A stretch of DNA of 64,000 nt from Candidatus Binataceae bacterium (GTDB taxonomy: Bacteria; Desulfobacterota; Binatia; Binatales; Binataceae), in assembly GCA_035294265.1 (NCBI GenBank), contig DATGLK010000025.1, positions 1 through 64,000 of the forward strand, read 5' to 3'. Below are positions 1 to 7,612 of this stretch, piece after piece; within the stretch, counting starts at the first letter, position 1; each line of letters starts with the position of its first letter. A program made the position numbers and the translations under genes. The notes beneath the pieces are model-generated. The model saw nothing but the letters and a program-made list of their open reading frames with translations, did not search any database and had not been told where the DNA came from.

Positions 1-709
1 CCCAGATACGGACCACCACATAGGTGGTGGTAATCTCTTCAATCCAGCCCCATTCGTTCTCAACGATGACCACGTCCTCAAGCCGGATTGGCTGCGTGAT
101 CGCAAGCTGAACTCCAGCCACCAGATTCTCCACCGTGGGCCGCGCGGCCAAACCCACCGCGAGGCCGGCGATTCCAGCCGAGGCCAGGATGCTGGCGCCC
201 AGCTCCTTGCCCCAATGAAAGGACATCAGGCCGATCGCCACGGCCAAAATCGCGATAAGCGTCATCAGGATGCGGCGGAAGATGCGAATCTGAGTGACAA
301 TGCGCCGGGCGCGAAACTCGTCAGTCTCGGTGATTTGAAAATGCGCGATTAGGCTCTCGGAGAGCGCCAGTGCCGCCGTGATTAACAGCCAGGTGACGGC
401 GCCGATCTCCAACAGCCCCAACACGTGTTGCAGGAAATCGGCCAACTCGTGGGGAAAACGCAGCAGCGGTGTCACCAAATCGACCGCGTAGATCGGCAGC
501 GCCAGACGCAAGGGAGCGCTGCAGTTGAGCATCAGAAGCTGGGTTAGCTTGCCGGGATGGCGATCCAATCGGCGGAAGATCGCGAAGGCGATGCGATGGG
601 TGATCAAGCCCGCGATAATCGCGCCTGCGACCAGAGCAGTGGAAATTGCCAGCCGATGCCAGTGAGCAAGAAGCGTAGGGATCGCGGAAATCCAGTCTGC
701 CCACATCAT
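1..709 (-). CDS. MscS-family mechanosensitive channel (partial, C-terminus off window)
   Basis: An open frame starts at ATG 709 (a second ATG follows directly at 706) and reaches the left window edge without a stop, giving 236 residues. The N-terminal part is hydrophobic with several likely membrane segments. Residues 177-196 read SAGIAGLAVGLAARPTVENL, followed by ITQPIRLEDVVIV, the conserved pore helix (TM3) and entry into the beta domain of MscS channels. Family members gate solute efflux under osmotic downshift in the inner membrane. The gene diverges from the methyltransferase-like gene at 1119. The missing C-terminus prevents assignment to a subfamily. Confidence 0.85.
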   Translation of the reverse strand, partial: MMWADWISAIPTLLAHWHRLAISTALVAGAIIAGLITHRIAFAIFRRLDRHPGKLTQLLMLNCSAPLRLALPIYAVDLVTPLLRFPHELADFLQHVLGLLEIGAVTWLLITAALALSESLIAHFQITETDEFRARRIVTQIRIFRRILMTLIAILAVAIGLMSFHWGKELGASILASAGIAGLAVGLAARPTVENLVAGVQLAITQPIRLEDVVIVENEWGWIEEITTTYVVVRIW

Positions 710-1118
710 CGCCTTGGCTCCTTTCGACTGATCAAATCAAGGCCCGGTTGACCTATCCGAAAATAAAAGATTGGCGAGGGGTCAGGCCGCGGCCTTCACC
801 ACCGTACAGTCTTAAAGCGCTTCTTTCAGCCTTGTTCAGGCTAACAGCCTGGGCTGCATCGGGCGAGCATTCGAGCGCGAGCCCTAATGATCGCCCCGAT
901 TTCCGTAAGCTTTGAAAAGTAATGCTCCCACGGAAAACGCGCGCGCTGAAAAGCCTGCGTAACACCTTGCCGCAGTTGCGCTCTCAGGCAATGGCAGGGT
1001 ATGTGATAAGGACTCGCTCCGCCAAACCAGACTTGGCGGTGCAATCCTTACCAAAATCGCGCTTTGGACACGGGCGCATCCGGCACGGCTGTGTCAGCCC
1101 GAGCGCGGAAAGGCAATC
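710..1118. other. Divergent intergenic region with a 7-bp hairpin
   Basis: This 409-nt gap between the divergent mscS-like and methyltransferase-like genes holds no convincing gene; the short open frames in it lack a family or a good start. A perfect 7-bp inverted repeat (CCGCCAA at 1019-1025, loop 1026-1032, TTGGCGG at 1033-1039) lies about 80 nt before the downstream start codon. A smaller one (CAGGCT/AGCCTG, 837-851) lies nearer the middle. Promoters for both genes should be here, but I see no clear -35/-10 pair. Confidence 0.5.
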
Positions 1119-1940
1119 GTGTTGAGAAAAAACCTAGCCAAGTTCGGCATGTTTGTGGCCGTAGCGGGAATGATCGCGTGGGGAGCGCCAGTGGTCCACG
1201 CACAAGGGGCTGGCGCCGAAGCCCAGTTGCGCGCGATCGTGGCGGGAGCGCAGCGTTCGGCCAAGAACCGCGCGCGTGACCGCTATCGCCATCCGGTGGA
1301 AACATTGGAATTTTTTGGGCTGCGGCCGGATATGACAGTGGTCGAAATTGCGCCCGACGGGGGCTGGTACACTGAAATCCTGGCGCCCTATCTGAAACCT
1401 CAGGGCAAGCTTTACGAGGCGGTGCCGCCTGGGCGTTCGCTTCAGAGCTTCCGCAAGAAAATTGCAGCCAATCCTGAGCTGTACGGTAAGATTATCGTCA
1501 CCGAATTGAATCCAGAAAAGAAAGCCGCCATTGCCCCCGCCGGTAGTGCCGACCTGATTCTGACCTTCCGCAACGTTCATGACTGGGTTGCCAAGGGCGA
1601 TGCGGAAAGCTACTTCCAGACCTTCTACCGCGCCCTCAAGCCTGGTGGCACTCTGGGCGTGGTCGATCACGGCAGCAAGCTTCCGGCCGACCCCCACGCC
1701 CGCTCAGGCTATTTGACCCAAGGCCAGATCGTTGCCCTGGCGCGCCAGGCCGGGTTCAAACTGGCTGCCAGCTCTGCTATCAACGCCAATCCCAACGACG
1801 ATACCGATCATCCCGCAGGGGTGTGGACTCTACCGCCCACCTTTCGGCTGGGCGATAAGGATCGGGCCAAGTATGCCGCCATCGGCGAAAGCAACCGACT
1901 AACTCTGAAGTTCGTAAAACCGGCTGCCACAAATAAGTGA
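1119..1940 (+). CDS. Exported class I SAM-dependent methyltransferase-like protein (COG4798 type)
   Basis: The 273-residue product starts at GTG 1119, chosen because GGAAAGG lies 6 nt upstream. Residues 1-28 form a signal peptide ending VVHAQ, so the protein is probably periplasmic. The mature part resembles the predicted methyltransferases of COG4798: it has VVEIAPDGGWYTEILAPYL (about 75-93) in place of the usual GxGxG loop, then DLILTFRNVHDW and a GGTLGVVDHG strand. The position of a SAM enzyme outside the cytoplasm is a known puzzle of this family, and the substrate is unknown. It stands alone, divergent from the MscS gene, and is followed by a long stem-loop. Confidence 0.8.
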   Translation: MLRKNLAKFGMFVAVAGMIAWGAPVVHAQGAGAEAQLRAIVAGAQRSAKNRARDRYRHPVETLEFFGLRPDMTVVEIAPDGGWYTEILAPYLKPQGKLYEAVPPGRSLQSFRKKIAANPELYGKIIVTELNPEKKAAIAPAGSADLILTFRNVHDWVAKGDAESYFQTFYRALKPGGTLGVVDHGSKLPADPHARSGYLTQGQIVALARQAGFKLAASSAINANPNDDTDHPAGVWTLPPTFRLGDKDRAKYAAIGESNRLTLKFVKPAATNK

Positions 1941-2331
1941 AGCGTTTCGCGGCCGAGAAACCGGCAGCGGCAACTGGTGGTGCGTGCAGCGCCCGCGCCA
2001 CTAGTTGCCAAGCAAAATCCGATCACCTTCGAATTGCTTGCCTTAGGACGTGTTGCAGCCTATTTGCGAGCTATCAGCCAAGGCCCGAAGCTCGTTAAAC
2101 GTGTTCGATTGGAAGCGGTGGGGCCGAAGGGTTGGGCGCCACCAAGTTTTCGACGGATTTCCCTACCGGCCGCCTGAATATGTGCCCTGCCTCTGTCGTC
2201 TCGACGTTTAGCGGCGGGTTAAGGGCAAGTTAATCTTTTCGCACCTATGGCTTTGATTCTCCGCTTTTTAGTGCTACGCTAGATTTAACTTACTTTTGCA
2301 TTACAAAAAGCTATCCAAAGAGGATTTGAGC
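1941..2331. other. Intergenic region upstream of the HTH gene
   Basis: Apart from the stem-loop at 1969-2009, this 391-nt stretch shows no supported gene. The last 100 nt are AT-richer than the surroundings. A weak promoter candidate is TTGATT (2253-2258) with TACGCT (2275-2280), spaced 16 nt, which would serve the HTH gene at 2332. Both boxes match the sigma-70 consensus poorly. Confidence 0.3.
1969..2009 (+). terminator. Candidate stem-loop terminator after the methyltransferase-like gene
   Basis: GGCAACTGGTGG (1969-1980) pairs with CCACTAGTTGCC (1998-2009) over 12 positions, with one G-U wobble and a 17-nt loop. It begins 28 nt after the stop at 1940. No T-tract follows, so this is a strong hairpin but an imperfect intrinsic terminator. 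Confidence 0.4.
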
Positions 2332-2568
2332 ATGCGGTACGAAAGGAGTACGTCACAGTTGGCTGATACCCAATTGGTCAACGGAAACCCCGAGATCATG
2401 ACGGTCTCGATGCTGGCCGAGTATCTGCGCTGCCATCCCAGTACGATCTATCGATTGTTGCGGCAGAAACGACTGCCCGGATTTAAGATCGGCAGTGATT
2501 GGCGATTTAAAAAATCGGTAATCGACCAGTGGTTGAAAGAGGTTACGGTAAGCGCGCTTGAGGAGTGA
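2332..2568 (+). CDS. Excisionase-family helix-turn-helix DNA-binding protein
   Basis: A 78-residue protein. ATG 2332 is preferred over an in-frame TTG at 2296 because AAAGAGGA lies about 7 nt upstream. Residues 34-75 carry the MerR/excisionase-type winged helix: TVSMLAEYLRCHPSTIYRLL, then the wing GFKIGSDWRFKKSVIDQWL. Proteins of this class bind DNA as small stand-alone factors, in phage or integrative elements and also as chromosomal regulators. No integrase, transposase or attachment repeat is seen nearby, so an ordinary regulatory role is more likely here. The gene is convergent with the aminotransferase at 2606. Confidence 0.75.
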   Translation: MRYERSTSQLADTQLVNGNPEIMTVSMLAEYLRCHPSTIYRLLRQKRLPGFKIGSDWRFKKSVIDQWLKEVTVSALEE

Positions 2569-2605
2569 ACGGCATCTTTGGTGCCGCTCGCTCCTCAAGC
2601 ACGTT

Positions 2606-3805
2606 CTAGCCCAACAGCTTGCGGGTCACGCCCTCGATACGATCGAAGGCCTCGCGCAGGTTCTCCAGGGAATTGGCATACGACAGGCGCACGAACTGCG
2701 GTGCGCCGAAATCGGTGCCACCCACGGTAGAGACCAGCGCTTCGTCCAGCAGGATGCGGGCTAGACCGTCGCCGTCACCCACCGGCTGGCCGTTCCATTT
2801 GCAAGCGAGCAAGGCCGAGACGTTGGGGAAGACATAAAAAGCGCCCTCGGGTACGTTGGGCAGGCTGAAGCCTGGGATGGTGCGTACGCGCTCGACCACA
2901 AAGTCGCGCCGGCGATGGAATTCGGCCGCCATTTGCCGGACGTCGTCCTGCGGTCCGTTGAGCGCCTCGACCGCCGCGGCCTGGGCGATCGAATTGGGGT
3001 TGCTGGCGTTTTGCCCTTGCAGGCGAGTCGCCGCGGCGATGACCTCGCGCGGTCCGGCCGCCATTCCGATCCGCCAGCCGGTCATCGCATAGCTTTTGGA
3101 GAGCGAGTTGATGACGATGCCATGCTCCTTGAGTCGCGGCTCGATGGCAAAGAGGTGGGGTATGGGACCGCCGTAACTGATGTGCTCATAGACGTCATCG
3201 GAGATGACCCAAAGCTTGGCCTCCACAAATATCCGTGCGAGCGCGCGCAGATGCTCTTCCTGATAAACCGCGCCGGTCGGGTTGCAGGGTGAATTGAGAA
3301 TAATGCCGCGGGTGGCCGGGGTCAGCGCCGCCTCAAGGCTTGAAGGGCTCAGCCGAAAGCCGTCGCGCTCCGCGGTGGGCACCAATTTGGGCGTGGCGCC
3401 CGACAATTGTACCATCGCGATGAAGCTCACCCAGGCCGGAGTAGGAATAATGAACTCGTCGCCTTCATCGAACAGGGCGTTTATCAGGTTGGCAGCCGCC
3501 GGCTTGCCGCCCGCCGTTGCCATCACTTCCGCTGGCTCGTAAACGAGCCCATTTTCACGTTTGAGTTTGGCGCAAATCGCCTGTTTGATCCGCGAGGTGC
3601 CGCTAACCGCGGTGTATTTGGTCAACCCCTCGGCCATCGCCGCGCGCGCGGCCTGCTTAATGCGCTCGGGGGTGTCGAAGTCGGGTTCGCCAGCGGCCAG
3701 CGAAATCACGTTCTTGCCGGCTTCGCGCAATTCGATCGCGCGCGCCTCGGCCGCCAGGGTGGCCGAGGGCTTCAGCATGCCAACCCGGCGATTGAGCTTG
3801 ATCAT
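2606..3805 (-). CDS. aspC: Aspartate aminotransferase-like class I PLP aminotransferase
   Basis: The 399-residue product has all marks of fold-type I, subgroup I-beta aminotransferases. These are LAAGEPDFDTP at 36-46, NSPCNPTG at 171-178 (Asn175 contacts PLP), DDVYEH at 203-208 and the PLP lysine K237 in SLSKSYAMTGWRIG, with a C-terminal RLSYANS that supplies the carboxylate-binding arginine. The expected reaction is aspartate plus 2-oxoglutarate to oxaloacetate and glutamate, though related enzymes take aromatic amino acids or prephenate. It is followed, in the upstream direction on the same strand, by coaD 41 nt away. The symbol is given by family; substrate range cannot be read from sequence. 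Confidence 0.88.
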   Translation of the reverse strand: MIKLNRRVGMLKPSATLAAEARAIELREAGKNVISLAAGEPDFDTPERIKQAARAAMAEGLTKYTAVSGTSRIKQAICAKLKRENGLVYEPAEVMATAGGKPAAANLINALFDEGDEFIIPTPAWVSFIAMVQLSGATPKLVPTAERDGFRLSPSSLEAALTPATRGIILNSPCNPTGAVYQEEHLRALARIFVEAKLWVISDDVYEHISYGGPIPHLFAIEPRLKEHGIVINSLSKSYAMTGWRIGMAAGPREVIAAATRLQGQNASNPNSIAQAAAVEALNGPQDDVRQMAAEFHRRRDFVVERVRTIPGFSLPNVPEGAFYVFPNVSALLACKWNGQPVGDGDGLARILLDEALVSTVGGTDFGAPQFVRLSYANSLENLREAFDRIEGVTRKLLG

Positions 3806-3846
3806 CGATCAGTCCTTTGCATGGCCGCTGCCCGGCCGCGGGAATA

Positions 3847-4359
3847 TTAATCCAGTTTAAACTTCTCGCGCAGTTTTTGCATGACGTTGGGGGGAACCAA
3901 GGCCGGCAGCCGTTGGCCATAACTGGCCACCTCCTTGATCAGGTGGGAGGCGGAAAAGAACAGGGCCGGATTGGCGAACAGAAAAATCGTCTCCACGTTG
4001 GGCTTCATGTACTTATTGAGATGGGTCATGCCCAACTCGTACTCGAAATCGGTCACCGCGCGCAGGCTACGGATAATTACCCGAGCGCCGATTCGTTCGG
4101 CGTACTCCACCGACAGGCCGCTGAATTTGTCCACGCGGGCCCGCGGTTCGAGGTCACGCACACTTTCCCGGATCATTTCCACCCGCTCGTCGGCACTGAA
4201 CAGGGCGCTGTCTTTGTGCGGGTTGTAGGCCACGGCGACGATTACTTCGTCGAAGATTTCCACCGCCCGGCGCACGATATCGATATGGCCGTTGTGGATC
4301 GGGTCGAAGGTTCCCGGATAGACCGCGCAGCGCATGCGCGTACTCTGCTGGTTGTTCAT
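3847..4359 (-). CDS. coaD: Phosphopantetheine adenylyltransferase (CoaD)
   Basis: This enzyme transfers AMP to 4'-phosphopantetheine, the fourth step of coenzyme A synthesis, in the cytosol. YPGTFDPIHNGHID (residues 14-27) carries the nucleotidyltransferase TxGH-type motif, and IIRSLRAVTDFEYE and a late SASHLIKEVA segment match the family. ATG 4359 overlaps the rsmD stop in ATGA and gives 170 residues. A second ATG at 4335 would give 162, nearer the family norm, so the start is not settled. The rsmD-coaD pair is a common bacterial arrangement and is almost certainly co-transcribed. Confidence 0.95.
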   Translation of the reverse strand: MNNQQSTRMRCAVYPGTFDPIHNGHIDIVRRAVEIFDEVIVAVAYNPHKDSALFSADERVEMIRESVRDLEPRARVDKFSGLSVEYAERIGARVIIRSLRAVTDFEYELGMTHLNKYMKPNVETIFLFANPALFFSASHLIKEVASYGQRLPALVPPNVMQKLREKFKLD

Positions 4360-4928
4360 TCCGCCGCTGTCTCCTCGAGGCGGTACAGCGCGATCTGATG
4401 GTCGCCCAAAGTAGCCAAGCTGATACGTTGCAGGCCCGGGCGCGAAGCGGGCGCAAGCTCCAGTTTGGAAACCTCTGTTACCGCCCATCCCCCTGGCGCA
4501 AACAATTCCAACTCCACCAGCCGGCTCAATACCGGCTCACCCCAGCCGCGCCGATAGGGAGGATCGAGCAGAATCAAATCGAACCGGGCGCGCTCGCGCG
4601 CAAGCTGCTCCAGCGCGGTCCAGATATCGCTTCCTATCACCCGTGCGCGTTGGTTCAGGGCCAAGGCTGCCAGGTTATCGCGCAGCGCGGCCAGAGCGGG
4701 GCGCGCGCCTTCCACGAAGGTGACGTGGGCGGCGCCGCGCGAGAGCGCCTCGATTCCCAGCGAGCCTGTGCCGGCAAACAGATCGAGCACGCGCAGTTCG
4801 CTCATTCCGAAGCGGGCCGCTAGGCGCGAGAAAATCGATTGGCGAACCCGTGCCAAGGTTGGTCGGGTGGCCAATCCGGCTGGGGCCTTGAGCTTGCGCC
4901 CGCGGGCGTCTCCCGCGATTATTCGCAT
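4356..4928 (-). CDS. rsmD: 16S rRNA (guanine966-N2)-methyltransferase (RsmD)
   Basis: A 190-residue methyltransferase that modifies G966 of 16S rRNA. The start MRIIAGDARGRKL at 4928 is the typical N-terminus of the family; an open extension upstream to 5111 is rejected. VLDLFAGTGSLGIEALSRG is the SAM-binding motif and LILLDPPYRRGW contains the DPPY catalytic motif of N6/N2 methyltransferases. Its TGA overlaps the coaD ATG by 4 nt. A 245-nt gap separates it from the divergent nuo operon. Confidence 0.93.
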   Translation of the reverse strand: MRIIAGDARGRKLKAPAGLATRPTLARVRQSIFSRLAARFGMSELRVLDLFAGTGSLGIEALSRGAAHVTFVEGARPALAALRDNLAALALNQRARVIGSDIWTALEQLARERARFDLILLDPPYRRGWGEPVLSRLVELELFAPGGWAVTEVSKLELAPASRPGLQRISLATLGDHQIALYRLEETAAE

Positions 4929-5173
4929 AGTCGCCGCCGGGCGCGCGCGGCTAGCGCGGAACAGCGGGCGGAGTGAACCCCGGCCCGCCAATCGGTCGCC
5001 CGCTTTTGTAACATCAGTTGGGATAGATAAAGAATCCTCACGGGGGAAGCAAGGCGCAAGCCCGCGCGCGTCGCCGGCGCGGGCAGAAGGGTGGTGGTAC
5101 TTGCTACGCAAATAGCTTTCGGATACGAGTTCATACTGTTCGCCCGGCGCGTGGCGGCGTCAGATTGAGATCG

Positions 5174-5674
5174 ATGACCGAGCATAAAGAAATCAACTTT
5201 TCGCAGCCGGTGTTGGCGGAGTTGCACGACCTCCTGAGCCATTATCCCACCAAGCAAGCCGCGCTATTGCCCGCGCTATGGTTGGCCCAACGCGAGTTTG
5301 GCTGGATTAGCCCCGAAGTGGAAGCCTACGTCGCGGGGCTGCTGGGGTTGGCTCCCTCCCATGTGGCCGGTGTGGTTTCATTTTATACGATGTTCTACCG
5401 CAAGCCGGTAGGGCGCTGGCATTTGGAAGTGTGCGGCAATCTTTCCTGCCGCTTGCGCGGCGCCGCCACTATTATCGACTGCGTTCGCGACAAGCTTGCG
5501 ATCGGACCGGGCGAAACCACGGCTGATGGCAAATTCACGCTCAGCGAAGTGGAGTGTCTGGCCTCCTGCGGCAGCGCGCCGATGCTTCAGCTCAACCATG
5601 GCCCCTTCTACGAAAACCTCACGCCCGAATCGGTGGTTCGGCTGATCGACGAGCTGGGCAGTCGTGGCGATTGA
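5174..5674 (+). CDS. nuoE: NADH-quinone oxidoreductase subunit E (24 kDa, 2Fe-2S)
   Basis: First gene of the complex I operon, 166 residues. It belongs to the thioredoxin-like 24 kDa family, with cysteines 87, 92, 128 and 132 in the C-x4-C-x35-C-x3-C pattern that binds cluster N1a in the NADH-oxidising arm. ATG 5174 is used; an in-frame TTG lies at 5165. Its 3' end overlaps nuoH by 11 nt. The usual partner nuoF, which binds NADH and FMN, does not follow, and neither do nuoG or nuoI. The N-module would have to be completed from another locus, unless NuoE works without it. Confidence 0.93.
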   Translation: MTEHKEINFSQPVLAELHDLLSHYPTKQAALLPALWLAQREFGWISPEVEAYVAGLLGLAPSHVAGVVSFYTMFYRKPVGRWHLEVCGNLSCRLRGAATIIDCVRDKLAIGPGETTADGKFTLSEVECLASCGSAPMLQLNHGPFYENLTPESVVRLIDELGSRGD

Positions 5675-6773
5675 TCTGCTCATTGGCGCCGTCAAGGCGA
5701 TCGTGGTGATCCTGATGGTGCTCAACCTGTCAGCGCTTCTGCTGTGGTTCGAGCGCAAGGGCAGCGCCCTGATTCAGGATCGGGTGGGCGCCAACCGTGC
5801 CAACATTCTTGGTTTGGGACAGCGCCTGGGACTGCCTAATCTGGGCTTCGTCAACACCCTGATGGCGGATCCGCTCAAGCTCTTTACCAAAGAAGACTTT
5901 GTTCCCGCTGGCGCCGACCACTTTTTGCACAGCTTGGCCCCTTTTCTGGCCATGTTTCCGGTGCTGGTAACTTTCGCGGTGGTGCCCTTCGGCGACGAGT
6001 TGACCATCGGCGGTTACCACATCAGCCTGCAGGCCGCTCCGATCAACGTAGCCGCGCTCTATGTTCTGGCCACGGTTGGTATCGGCGTATACGGCGTCGC
6101 ACTGGCCGGTTGGGCTTCCAACAACCGCTGGGCACTGTTGGGGGGTATTCGCGCTACCGCGCAGATGATCTCATACGAGCTGGCGATGGGCTTGGCGGTT
6201 ATCGCGGTGGTTATGACCTACGGCACCCTGGATTTGCAGGTGATGTGCCGGGCTCAGGGGGGGGTGTGGTTTGGCTGGCTGCCGCGCTGGGGAATTTGCG
6301 TGCAGCCGGTGGCTTTTCTGCTGCTGATGACGGCTGGGATGGCGGAATCCAAGCGCGTGCCTTTCGATTTGCCCGAGGGCGAATCGGAGCTTATCGCGGG
6401 CTATTTCACCGAGTATTCGGGTGGCAAGCAGGCCGTCTTTATGCTGGTGGATTTTGCCGAAATCGTCCTGATCTCGGCCCTGGTCACGACCTTTTTCTTT
6501 GGCGGCTGGCAGGTCCCCTACCTCTATCCCACTGGCTTCCATTTTCCCGGTGGCGCCACGCTGGCACTGCCCAACGTAGTGGTGGCCATCCTGGGTATAA
6601 TCAGTTTTACCCTCAAAGTGGTAGTTTTCTGCTGGTTGCAGATCCTGGTGCGTTGGACCCTGCCCCGCTTTCGCTATGATCAGCTCATGCGGCTGGGTTG
6701 GAAGGGGCTGTTGCCGCTGGCCGTGGCCAACCTGGTGGTCACAGCCTGCGTAATCGTGCTGGCGGGGGTATAA
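5664..6773 (+). CDS. nuoH: NADH-quinone oxidoreductase subunit H
   Basis: The 369-residue integral membrane subunit joins the quinone pocket to the antiporter-like subunits. [20 protein letters not shown] near the N-terminus and [20 protein letters not shown] are the invariant loops lining the quinone channel, and the rest is hydrophobic helices. The start is GTG 5664, inside the last codons of nuoE. A Cys-containing loop ([19 protein letters not shown], about 194-212) sits between two helices. Directly followed by nuoJ, with nuoI missing between them, which is unusual for nuo operons. Confidence 0.95.
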   Translation: MAIDLLIGAVKAIVVILMVLNLSALLLWFERKGSALIQDRVGANRANILGLGQRLGLPNLGFVNTLMADPLKLFTKEDFVPAGADHFLHSLAPFLAMFPVLVTFAVVPFGDELTIGGYHISLQAAPINVAALYVLATVGIGVYGVALAGWASNNRWALLGGIRATAQMISYELAMGLAVIAVVMTYGTLDLQVMCRAQGGVWFGWLPRWGICVQPVAFLLLMTAGMAESKRVPFDLPEGESELIAGYFTEYSGGKQAVFMLVDFAEIVLISALVTTFFFGGWQVPYLYPTGFHFPGGATLALPNVVVAILGIISFTLKVVVFCWLQILVRWTLPRFRYDQLMRLGWKGLLPLAVANLVVTACVIVLAGV

Positions 6774-6778
6774 CAGCG

Positions 6779-7303
6779 ATGCCGCTTGGGCTGTTCGCTT
6801 TTCTGGCCGCATTGGCGGTGCTCTCCGCGCTCGGCGTCATCGTTCAGCGCAATCCCATCCACTGCCTGCTTTCGCTGGTGGGAACGCTGCTGATCATTGC
6901 CGTGCTCTTCATTGGCCTGGGCGCGGTGACCGTGGGTTTTTTGCAGGCGATCGTCTATGCCGGCGCGATCATGGTTTTGTTTCTCTTTGTTATCTGGCTG
7001 CTCAATCTGCAGGTCGAACCGCCCGAGGGTGGGCGGCTGGCGCTCAAGGTTCTGGCCGCGTTGTTCACTGCAGCGCTGATTGCCGAGCTGGTGATGGTCT
7101 TCGTGAATCTGGGGCCAGCGCTGGGCGGGAGCCAGCCCGCGGTTGGGGCCGGTTACGGCGACATCAACCGATTGGCGCAAACGCTTTTCTCCCAATACCT
7201 AATCGCTTTCGAAGTGACCTCGATTTTGCTGCTGGTGGGGGTGGTGGGCGCGATCGCGTTGGCGCGTCGGGTGGCGCCTGGCGAGGCAGGAGCCGTGAAA
7301 TGA
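6779..7303 (+). CDS. nuoJ: NADH-quinone oxidoreductase subunit J
   Basis: A 174-residue membrane subunit with about five hydrophobic helices. [20 protein letters not shown] (about 61-80) is the conserved TM3 region with the pi-bulge typical of NuoJ. ATG 6779 begins 5 nt after the nuoH stop; an upstream in-frame extension overlapping nuoH is rejected. The final ATGA overlaps the start of nuoK, indicating translational coupling. Confidence 0.93.
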   Translation: MPLGLFAFLAALAVLSALGVIVQRNPIHCLLSLVGTLLIIAVLFIGLGAVTVGFLQAIVYAGAIMVLFLFVIWLLNLQVEPPEGGRLALKVLAALFTAALIAELVMVFVNLGPALGGSQPAVGAGYGDINRLAQTLFSQYLIAFEVTSILLLVGVVGAIALARRVAPGEAGAVK

Positions 7304-7608
7304 GCGTGACGCCGATCGATTACTTCCTTGTGTTGAGCGGTGTGCTGTTTTGTATCGGCGTTGCCGGTGTGCTGTTGCGGCGCAACATCATCATCATGTT
7401 CATGTCGATCGAAATAATGCTCAACGCTGTTAATCTGGCCTTCGTCGCGCTTGGGCGTGCGCTCAACTCCACCGACGGCCAGGCCATTGTGTTTTTCGTG
7501 ATGACGGTGGCGGCGGCCGAAGCCGCGGTCGGCTTGGGAATCATTCTGGCGATTTTTCGTAACCGCGAAACCGTTAACGCCGACGAACTCAACCTGATGC
7601 GCTGGTGA
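7300..7608 (+). CDS. nuoK: NADH-quinone oxidoreductase subunit K
   Basis: 102 residues, the standard length, with three membrane helices. [20 protein letters not shown] holds the conserved glutamate of TM2 on the proton path, and [16 protein letters not shown] holds the second conserved glutamate. It starts in the ATGA overlap with nuoJ and ends 4 nt before nuoL. The MrpC/HyfE relatives share the fold, but context and length make NuoK clear. Confidence 0.95.
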   Translation: MSVTPIDYFLVLSGVLFCIGVAGVLLRRNIIIMFMSIEIMLNAVNLAFVALGRALNSTDGQAIVFFVMTVAAAEAAVGLGIILAIFRNRETVNADELNLMRW

Positions 7609-7612
7609 GCCG

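Noticed and set aside
753-1044. Small minus-strand frames in the MscS spacer
   Set aside because: No family, no ribosome site, and composition typical of non-coding GC-rich DNA.
1977-2177. Small plus-strand open frame after the methyltransferase-like gene
   Set aside because: It overlaps the stem-loop at 1969-2009, has no ribosome site and no recognisable domain.
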